Source: AC-50 sp035640455
Lineage (GTDB): Bacteria; Actinomycetota; Thermoleophilia; Gaiellales; Gaiellaceae
Reading direction: 5' to 3'
NCBI GenBank assembly: GCA_035640455.1
Contig: DASQWB010000102.1
Coordinates: forward strand, 1-18,238
Length of the DNA: 18,238 nucleotides
Notes under the pieces: generated by a model
Databases searched by the model: none
Seen by the model: only the letters and a program-made list of their open reading frames with translations
Told to the model about the DNA's origin: nothing
In this document: one piece after another, positions 13,821 through 18,238 of the stretch
Layout: every line of letters starts with the position of its first letter
Numbering within the stretch: the stretch's first letter is position 1
Position numbers and translations under genes: made by a program

Positions 13821-14144
13821 TTGAGCAAGATCACCGGTCGGCGGCGGCTGACCGATCGTCAGGTGGTCGTATTGGCCGCACTCGAGCGCCGAGGAGTTCC
13901 GACGACCGTTCCGGAGCTTCATGAGGACTTCCCGCACATGAGGCCGTCCGAGATCGTGCGTGTGCTCGACTCGCTCGTCCTCCGCGGGGTCGTGGACTGG
14001 GCCGGCGACCGGACGTGGATCTACCTCGGCCACGTCCCACTGGAGCGCGAAGCCGAGTGGCTCGCTGCAGGCCATAAGCCAGTGTCTCCCGAGGACGTCG
14101 TTCGGTTCTGGGCGAGGCCGAGGGACTTCCGCCGCGAACACTGA
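13821..14144 (+). CDS. Small winged-helix-like protein
   Basis: 107 aa from a TTG start preceded by an unusually strong Shine-Dalgarno (GGAGAGGAGG at 13804-13813), which decides the start. Residues about 8-70 read as a winged helix-turn-helix: LTDRQVVVLAALERRG, VPTTVPELHEDFPHMRPSEIVRVLDSLVLRG (recognition helix), then VVDWAGDRTWIYLGH as the wing. It is probably a DNA-binding regulator or an element-borne protein. Beyond residue 75 it is unrecognised. The TGA stop is only one or two bases before the left inverted repeat of the IS, so the C-terminus may have been changed by the insertion. Confidence 0.65.
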   Translation: MSKITGRRRLTDRQVVVLAALERRGVPTTVPELHEDFPHMRPSEIVRVLDSLVLRGVVDWAGDRTWIYLGHVPLEREAEWLAAGHKPVSPEDVVRFWARPRDFRREH

Positions 14145-14146
14145 GC

Positions 14147-14174
14147 GCCTGAAGGGTGCCATTATTCGTGTCAC
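14147..14174. repeat. IS terminal inverted repeat, left
   Basis: 28 bp beginning gcctgaagggtgcc and ending cgtgtcac. Reverse complement of the right end with about three mismatches. The transposase stop lies 4 bp inside it. Confidence 0.8.
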
Positions 14175-14177
14175 AGG

Positions 14178-15239
14178 TCAGGCGGCGGCTCGGTAGTACT
14201 CGTGGATGAGGCCGCCGAGGCGGTCGCGGCGGCGGATCTCGCCGGTCGCCGATCCTTCTCGTCGCTCGTCGGGTTCTGGTGCACGCTGTTCGAGGGCCCG
14301 ATGCGGCCTCTCGCGGTTGTAGTGGTCGACGTAGACGCGGAGCACGCGTTCGAGGTGACGCCGGTTGAGGATCAGCAGCCAGTCGAGACACTCGGCACGC
14401 ACAGTCCTGACGAAGCGCTCGGCGATCGCGTTCGCTTTCGGCGCCCGCAGCGGGGTCCTCACGATTCGGATGCCCTCGCTGCGGAAGACGTCGTTGAAGG
14501 GACCGCTGTACTTGCTGTCGCGGTCACGAATCAGGAAGCGGACGCCGTGGTCAGAGAAGTCGAGGCCAAGGTTGCGCGCCTGCTGCGTGACCCAGACGCC
14601 GGTGGGATTGGCCGTACAGCCAGCGAGCCAGACGCGCCTGCTGGCGTGCGCGATGAAGAACAACACGTAGAACCGGCGCAGAAACACCGTCTCGACGGTG
14701 AAGAAATCGCAGGCGACGATGCTCGCAGCCTGCGCCCGCAGGAACTGGCGCCAGCTCGGGCCCCGGCGCCGCGGCGCCGGCTCCAGCTTCGCCTGTGCGA
14801 GCAGCCGGCGGATGCTGGTCGGCGAGACCTGGATGCCCAGCTTGACCAGCTCACCGCAGATCCGCCGATGGCCCCAGCGCGGATTCTGACGGGCAAGGCG
14901 CAACACCAACTCGCGCACCTCAACCGACAGCGGTGGCCGGCCGCGCCGGCCAGCAGATTGCCGCCACTTCCGGCGCGCAAGGGCCCGATGCCAGCGAAAC
15001 AGCGTGCGTGGAGTGACCAGCCGTGCGTCGTGCAACGGGCGTGGCAGATGAAAGGCTGCCGCCGCGAGCAGGGCCCGGTCAGCAGGACGTAGCCTCGGTC
15101 GGCCCACCTGGCGGCGGAGAATCTCGAGCTCGTGCCGCAACACCAACAGCTCGAGGTCTTTCAGATGCAGCCCGCGGCGGCTACGAACCAGCGCACCGAC
15201 CAAGGCCCGAACAGCGAGATAGAGGAAGGAGAAGACCAT
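14178..15239 (-). CDS. IS transposase, DDE integrase core (IS3/IS481-like)
   Basis: 353 aa from ATG 15239, with GGGAGGA as ribosome binding site; an upstream in-frame extension is rejected. It catalyses cut/copy and strand transfer of the IS. The N-terminus has helices and HTH-like segments (about 25-90 and 105-150: GRPPLSVEVRELVLRLA, NPRWGHRRICGELVKLGIQVS). The rve core follows with Asp178 in VACDFFTVET, Asp239/Asp241 in LIRDRDSKY and Glu274 in ANAIAERFVRT, then the family tail DHYNRERPHRALEQRAPEP. Length and all catalytic residues look intact, so it may be active. It is a single-frame gene, unlike classical IS3 with a frameshift. Confidence 0.92.
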   Translation of the reverse strand: MVFSFLYLAVRALVGALVRSRRGLHLKDLELLVLRHELEILRRQVGRPRLRPADRALLAAAAFHLPRPLHDARLVTPRTLFRWHRALARRKWRQSAGRRGRPPLSVEVRELVLRLARQNPRWGHRRICGELVKLGIQVSPTSIRRLLAQAKLEPAPRRRGPSWRQFLRAQAASIVACDFFTVETVFLRRFYVLFFIAHASRRVWLAGCTANPTGVWVTQQARNLGLDFSDHGVRFLIRDRDSKYSGPFNDVFRSEGIRIVRTPLRAPKANAIAERFVRTVRAECLDWLLILNRRHLERVLRVYVDHYNRERPHRALEQRAPEPDERREGSATGEIRRRDRLGGLIHEYYRAAA

Positions 15240-15274
15240 GCCGCCGATCCTCCCAGCCCTCGCCTGACGGAGAG

Positions 15275-15302
15275 GTGACACCAATATTGGCGCCCTTCAG
15301 GC
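15275..15302. repeat. IS terminal inverted repeat, right
   Basis: 28 bp, gtgacaccaa...cccttcaggc. The outermost bases supply the premature TGA (minus strand, 15297-15299) that ends the truncated toxin frame. Confidence 0.8.
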
Positions 15303-15371
15303 GTCGTAGCCGCGGTCATGTGCGACGGAAACGAGCCGGGGTGAGAGATTCTCGTCCACGAACAGCTTCAC
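15297..15371 (-). pseudogene. DUF5615 PIN-like toxin gene, truncated by the IS
   Basis: A GTG at 15371 overlaps the DUF433 stop (GTGA). The frame reads KLFVDENLSPRLVSVAHDRG then YDA before entering the IS inverted repeat and a TGA. VDENLSPRL with a following HDxGYDA is the N-terminal signature of DUF5615 PIN-like nucleases, including the first acidic residue Asp of the fold. Full-length members are roughly 110-130 aa, so most of the fold and the remaining acidic catalytic residues are missing. The distal part is not found on the other side of the IS. The toxin should be inactive. DUF433-DUF5615 pairing is a known toxin-antitoxin arrangement. Confidence 0.8.
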
Positions 15372-16027
15372 GCCCGGCTCGGCCGACCGGCCGCACTGCG
15401 CCACGGCTTCACCGGCCGGCCCCGGCGCGGGTGCGTCTTCGCATAGCGGGCGGCCACCTCGAGCGCGCGCGGGTCCACATGCGAGTAATCCTCCGCGAGC
15501 ACCTCAAGCGTGTCGCCCGCCTCCAGCCGCTCCGCGACCGTATGCACCGGGATGCGCGTGCCGGCGATCACCGGCTGTCCGCCGAACACGTGCGGCTCGC
15601 TGGTGATGAACCGGTCGCGGTCAGCCGCGTACGCCTCTGCTGCCGCGACGGCCTCTTTAACCGGCTCGGGCACACGTACAAGAAGCACCTCGCTCAGCTC
15701 GAGCGTCTGCTCGCCCTTCTTCGCGAAGGGACGAGATTCAGCGAGCCATTGCCTCACGAGCTGCTTCGTCTTCACCGGAAGGTCGAGCTTCGTGTGCGTG
15801 AGCATCAGCATCACAGCGAGCCCGTCTTCGCCGATCAGGGTCTCGGTTTTCCCTCGGCGCTTCGGTACGACCCGCTGCTCAATCGCCTTGTCGATCGCCT
15901 GCAACGAGCATCCCGCAAACTCGGCCACCTCACGCCGGCTGAACTTGAGCCCGGACAAGACACGTCCACGCGTCGACGAGCTCGCGGTCCGGCTCCCGCT
16001 CTTGGCCGATGTCGCGCTAGCAGTCAT
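15368..16027 (-). CDS. DUF433 antitoxin with N-terminal MerR-like HTH
   Basis: 219 aa from ATG 16027, with GAGGAG upstream. After a Ser/Thr-rich basic start, residues about 27-75 form a MerR-like helix-turn-helix (FSRREVAEFAGCSLQAIDKAIEQ then VVPKRRGKTETLIGEDG). A middle region (80-140) is helical. The C-terminal DUF433 domain (about 143-205) contains GGQPVIAGTRIPVHTVAERL and a helical bundle ending HPRRGRP. DUF433 proteins act as antitoxins to DUF5615 PIN-like toxins, and the HTH would allow autorepression. The downstream toxin overlaps by 4 nt but is truncated, making this an orphan antitoxin. The promoter contains a palindrome suited to binding by this protein. Confidence 0.88.
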   Translation of the reverse strand: MTASATSAKSGSRTASSSTRGRVLSGLKFSRREVAEFAGCSLQAIDKAIEQRVVPKRRGKTETLIGEDGLAVMLMLTHTKLDLPVKTKQLVRQWLAESRPFAKKGEQTLELSEVLLVRVPEPVKEAVAAAEAYAADRDRFITSEPHVFGGQPVIAGTRIPVHTVAERLEAGDTLEVLAEDYSHVDPRALEVAARYAKTHPRRGRPVKPWRSAAGRPSRA

Positions 16028-16060
16028 CTAAAATCACTCCTCTCTGGGAGCTGATTTTAG
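16028..16060 (-). promoter_or_regulatory. Palindromic operator/promoter of the antitoxin operon
   Basis: Perfect 9-bp arms CTAAAATCA (16028-16036) and TGATTTTAG (16052-16060) flank a 15-bp spacer with an inner CTCC/GGAG pair. On the minus strand the outer arm supplies TAAAAT, a good -10 element, and the ribosome binding site lies in the spacer. Bound repressor would cover both. The AT-rich arms stand out in this GC-rich DNA. The palindrome starts directly before the ATG at 16027. Confidence 0.7.
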
Positions 16061-16316
16061 CAGACGGGGCGGCAAGCGCATCGACACGTATCCCAGCGCA
16101 CGACGGCGACAGCAGCCAGGTCTTGTCGGCGACACGCTCGAAGTCGGCGACGAGCGCGAAACCGATCAACGCGGCAAGGGTCTGCGACGTGCGGCGGCAG
16201 CTAGCCGTCGTGGGTGGCGAGGAGCTCGTGAGCGCGGCGTCGCCTGGAGGGCGCGCTCGAGCAGCTCGTCGCAGGCGAAGTATCCCGACCTTCGTAGGCA
16301 AACAAGACAACGATTG

Positions 16317-16337
16317 ATGGAGCCTTTATGGAGCCCC
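16317..16337 (+). repeat. Direct repeat copy 2 (possible attachment-site remnant)
   Basis: ATGGAGCC followed directly by TTTATGGAGCCCC, identical to copy 1 at 13436 apart from one missing G. Flanking bases differ, so the shared unit is about 21 bp. Confidence 0.55.
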
Positions 16338-16435
16338 GTGGTCGCAACCGGTGGCAATCACTCGCAAGTCGGATTCGCGGCGGAGCCGCAAGAACAAGCC
16401 AAAACCGTTGCCGTGGGTTGCGACCGGTTGCCGCT

Positions 16436-16507
16436 CGGAGCGCATGGTAAGGGTCGTGTCGATTCGACCTCCCTCTTGCTAAAGAGGGGGTCGATCTCCT
16501 CGCTCCG
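16436..16507. other. Compact 72-nt structured, tRNA-sized segment
   Basis: Perfect 7-bp ends (CGGAGCG with CGCTCCG) enclose a CCCTCT/AGAGGG hairpin (16471-16488) and a GGTCG/CGACC hairpin. Short stretches match tRNA-Thr: CATGGTAAGG and GAGGGGGTCGA. It lacks a normal T-loop and anticodon arm, so it is not called a tRNA. It may be a decayed tRNA copy or a structured recombination site. Confidence 0.35.
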
Positions 16508-16516
16508 CAAAGGAGA

Positions 16517-16550
16517 CAAGTCCTGCGAACCCGAAGGCCCACAGGACTTG
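16517..16550 (-). terminator. UUCG-capped terminator hairpin of the DUF3419-DUF2071 transcript
   Basis: On the minus strand CAAGTCCTGTGGGCC pairs with GGTTCGCAGGACTTG through 15 continuous pairs around a C(UUCG)G tetraloop, followed by tctccttt. Three pairs are G-U wobbles that exist only in the minus-strand RNA, so the function is on that strand. It lies 91 nt past the stop of the DUF2071 gene. Confidence 0.65.
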
Positions 16551-16641
16551 ACCCGACGACTTTGCCAGGCAGGCACGACACCGTCAAGAGGGACGCGCTC
16601 AAGACCAGCGTTGCCGTCAGTGGCTCAGACCACGCTCGCGA

Positions 16642-17385
16642 TTATCGCGTCAGTACCTCGCCGCGCTCCCAACGGTAGTCGACGGCCTCGACGTGGAAGG
16701 CGTTGGCGAGCACGGGCCGCCGGCCCGAAAAGACGGGCGACTCAAGGAAGCTCGCCTCGCGCACTTCGACCGCAACCAGCTCGGGATTCCAGCTCTGCCG
16801 CGTTGCTTTCACGGCGATGATCGATCCCGTCGATTGTTCGTAGTCGAATGTGTATGGAAGTGGACCGGCGTAGCGGCGCGCGTCAGCGGCGTCCGTGAAC
16901 GGCGAATCGGCCGGGAGCGGTGCCGGTTTGCTGGTTAGGTCGGCAACGAGATCGAGATCGGCGTCGCCCCCGGCTGAACGCACCCGTATCTCAAGGCGCC
17001 CATCTCGCTCCGCCGTGGAGATGTCGGCGGGCCGGTAGCGGTAGTGCGTAAGGATGTTTCCGAGCGCGACCATCGTGCGACGGTCGGTATCACTCCGAAG
17101 GATGTAAAGGCCGCGAAGGCTCGGTGCATCGACCACGCGGACGAAGATGCGATAGCCGATGAGGAAGAAGTCGAGTCCGAGCGACGCTGGCAGAAAGGCG
17201 GGGCGAAGCCGCTCGGTCTGGACAAGCGCAATCGCCGTGAACCCGAACTCATGGTGTCTGTCTAAGACGAGGCCGGGCGGCAGGAGCGGCTCAAGCACTT
17301 GGCGCGGCCACGCGTAGGTGAGCACGAGGCTATGCCGGAAGTGCGCCTCGACGGCCAGTGGGTGGCGTTTCAGTCGCTCGAGCAT
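16642..17385 (-). CDS. DUF2071 (YqjF-like) family protein
   Basis: 247 aa. The ATG at 17385 overlaps the stop of the DUF3419 gene (ATGA), which sets the start. It matches DUF2071 proteins, which share the acetoacetate decarboxylase-like fold: HFRHSLVLTYAWPRQVLEPLLPPGLVLD (about 15-42), FGFTAIALVQTERLRPAFLP (about 47-66), FFLIGYRIFVRV (about 73-84), GLYILRSDTDRRTMVALGN (about 92-110) and a Pro-rich C-terminal half. No signal peptide or membrane segment. The activity is not known for the family. Coupling to the BtaA-like gene suggests a shared, perhaps lipid-related, role, which is inference. Confidence 0.82.
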   Translation of the reverse strand: MLERLKRHPLAVEAHFRHSLVLTYAWPRQVLEPLLPPGLVLDRHHEFGFTAIALVQTERLRPAFLPASLGLDFFLIGYRIFVRVVDAPSLRGLYILRSDTDRRTMVALGNILTHYRYRPADISTAERDGRLEIRVRSAGGDADLDLVADLTSKPAPLPADSPFTDAADARRYAGPLPYTFDYEQSTGSIIAVKATRQSWNPELVAVEVREASFLESPVFSGRRPVLANAFHVEAVDYRWERGEVLTR

Positions 17386-18238
17386 CAGGACGCGCCGAGT
17401 CGCTCGACGCGCACGCTGCCCCAGATCAGCGAGCGATCGCGCTCGGCCCATTGCTTATCTTCGCTCTCGGTCGGTTCGGCGATGCTCCGCAGGATCAACA
17501 CGGCGCCGGGAGCGGCGGCCAACCTAGCAGCCCGCAGGAGCCGCGAGCCGTAGGCAGAGTCGGCGCCGTCGAGCGCGTTTGAGAGCGAGAAGCCGTCGAA
17601 GCTGCCAGGAGCCGCGCGCTCCAGGTACTCCGCGGCGTCCGCGCAGACGACGTCGACGCTTCCACTGCCGCTTCGGGGAATCTGCGGCGGGATGCCAAGC
17701 AGGAGTTGGCGCGCATACGGGTTGCCGCGGTTTGGGTGGCGAGCGAAGCCCCGCGCGAGTCGGTCGCGCAGCACCACGTCGAAGCGGCGGGGGACCTCGC
17801 GCACGAACTCGCGCGCGTAGGCGCGGCGAAGCACGAGCGGCGAGAGGAGCATCGCAGTCGCGGCCCGGAAACGAGTCGTATTCAGCTGCTCCCGCCACAC
17901 GCGTGTCTGCAGTGTCGTGTCGTTGAGGTCGCAGAACGCCGCACGCCTGCCTTTGCTCCAGCCGACTACCGAGCCGAGCGCGCGTGCCCGGGCGAGCAGA
18001 CGCTCGATGACACCATCCACGTGGGGCGCTCCGGTGAGCCGGGCGCGGAGATACGCCACCTGCGCCGGGTTGATGTCGACCGCGGTCACCGCGTTCCCCC
18101 GCCCGGCAAGCGCGAGCGCGGTGCAGCCGGCCGAAGCGATACAGAAGATTCGCCCGCCGGCGGGGAGCAGCTCGAGCTCAAGGGCACAGTCCTCGTACAT
18201 CGAGCCGAAGAGCAGCTCCGGCCCTCGCCGGCGCGCAC
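17385..18238 (-). CDS. DUF3419 (BtaA-like) SAM-dependent transferase, 5' end outside the window
   Basis: The frame is open to the right edge, so the N-terminus is missing; at least 283 codons are present. At the edge it reads ELLFGSMYEDCALELELLP, then GRIFCIASAGCTALALAGRG and AVTAVDINPAQVAYLRARL, the SAM-binding region of DUF3419/BtaA proteins. Further on SVDVVCADAAEYLE and FDGFSLSNALDGAD match the family, with a C-terminal strand APGAVLILRSIAEP. BtaA transfers the 3-amino-3-carboxypropyl group of SAM to diacylglycerol in betaine lipid synthesis; other DUF3419 members have unknown substrates. No BtaB methyltransferase is visible here. The stop overlaps the DUF2071 start by 4 nt. Confidence 0.85.
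   Translation of the reverse strand, partial: ARRRGPELLFGSMYEDCALELELLPAGGRIFCIASAGCTALALAGRGNAVTAVDINPAQVAYLRARLTGAPHVDGVIERLLARARALGSVVGWSKGRRAAFCDLNDTTLQTRVWREQLNTTRFRAATAMLLSPLVLRRAYAREFVREVPRRFDVVLRDRLARGFARHPNRGNPYARQLLLGIPPQIPRSGSGSVDVVCADAAEYLERAAPGSFDGFSLSNALDGADSAYGSRLLRAARLAAAPGAVLILRSIAEPTESEDKQWAERDRSLIWGSVRVERLGAS

Larger units (their letters stand above)
14146..15303. mobile_element. Complete insertion sequence with 28-bp terminal inverted repeats
   Basis: The ends at 14147-14174 and 15275-15302 are imperfect inverted repeats. Both start gcctgaagggYgcca and end gtgtcac, with about three mismatches over 28 bp, and one more outer base pair also matches. They enclose a single transposase gene of full length. 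No target-site duplication is visible at either flank. On the right the IS interrupts the DUF5615 toxin gene; the left flank is unrelated to that gene, so an adjacent deletion or rearrangement followed insertion. Confidence 0.85.
16061..16516. other. Gene-free stretch, right edge of accessory patch
   Basis: About 450 bp without a convincing gene. Frames here lack start signals and family motifs. It contains direct repeat copy 2 (16317-16337), short GGTTGC repeats around 16340-16435, and the structured 72-nt segment at 16436-16507. It looks like decayed or recombination-related DNA. Confidence 0.5.

Noticed and set aside
13409..13924. Plus-strand frame of 171 codons before and across the winged-helix gene
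   Set aside because: It overlaps the better-supported winged-helix gene with its strong Shine-Dalgarno, and the translation is Arg/Ser-rich without structure.
16017..16310. Minus-strand frame of 97 codons upstream of and overlapping the antitoxin gene
   Set aside because: It runs through the operator and antitoxin start in another frame, has no ribosome binding site, and matches no family I know.
16471..16488. CCCTCT-TGCTAA-AGAGGG as a tRNA-Ser(GCU) anticodon arm
   Set aside because: The loop has six bases or eight, not seven, and no proper T-arm follows, so no tRNA gene is called.
1..18238. CRISPR arrays, rRNA genes or riboswitches
   Set aside because: No regularly spaced repeats, rRNA sequence or recognisable riboswitch core was seen on either strand.

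Overview
The window is GC-rich bacterial chromosomal DNA with tightly packed, mostly overlapping genes, many GTG and TTG starts, tRNA genes without an encoded CCA, and a type IV pilus locus that includes PASTA and lytic transglycosylase/LytM proteins. This suits a high-GC actinobacterial lineage such as Thermoleophilia. The taxonomic guess is inference from gene content only.

Layout. At 1-1402 (+) lie the end of a gene, an intrinsic terminator, a membrane-anchored protein with a thioredoxin-like central segment, and an 86-aa hypothetical. At 1404-9598 (-) is a type IV pilus cluster. In transcription order it is pilT, a dual lytic transglycosylase/M23 endopeptidase, a PASTA membrane protein, a prepilin-like protein, a large PilX-like Asn/Thr-rich protein, and the prepilin peptidase. 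A 190-bp spacer with two CACGTG-centred palindromes follows, then pilB. Most of the pilus genes overlap by 4 nt, so the wall hydrolase and PASTA protein are probably made with the pilus parts.

Upstream of pilT is a geranylgeranyl-reductase-type flavoprotein (9637-10812, -) whose only plausible start is CTG. It diverges from tRNA-Tyr(GUA) with 27 bp between them. Next are a 51-aa acidic protein and a proline-iminopeptidase-type hydrolase (both -). The hydrolase start overlaps head-to-head with a secreted three-repeat protein (+), followed by tRNA-Thr(GGU) and a strong terminator.

From about 13.4 to 16.6 kb, downstream of tRNA-Thr, is an accessory patch. It holds a small winged-helix-like gene, a complete IS (transposase plus 28-bp inverted repeats) and a DUF433 antitoxin with an N-terminal HTH and a palindromic operator. 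The partner DUF5615 PIN-like toxin is cut off by the IS after about 25 codons. A 21-22 nt direct repeat lies near each edge of the patch, and the right edge holds structured sequences. After it comes a DUF3419 (BtaA-like)-DUF2071 pair (-) running off the right edge.

The most notable points are the IS-broken toxin-antitoxin pair with its operator, the pilus operon with an embedded wall hydrolase, the palindrome pair before pilB, and the CTG-started reductase abutting tRNA-Tyr.
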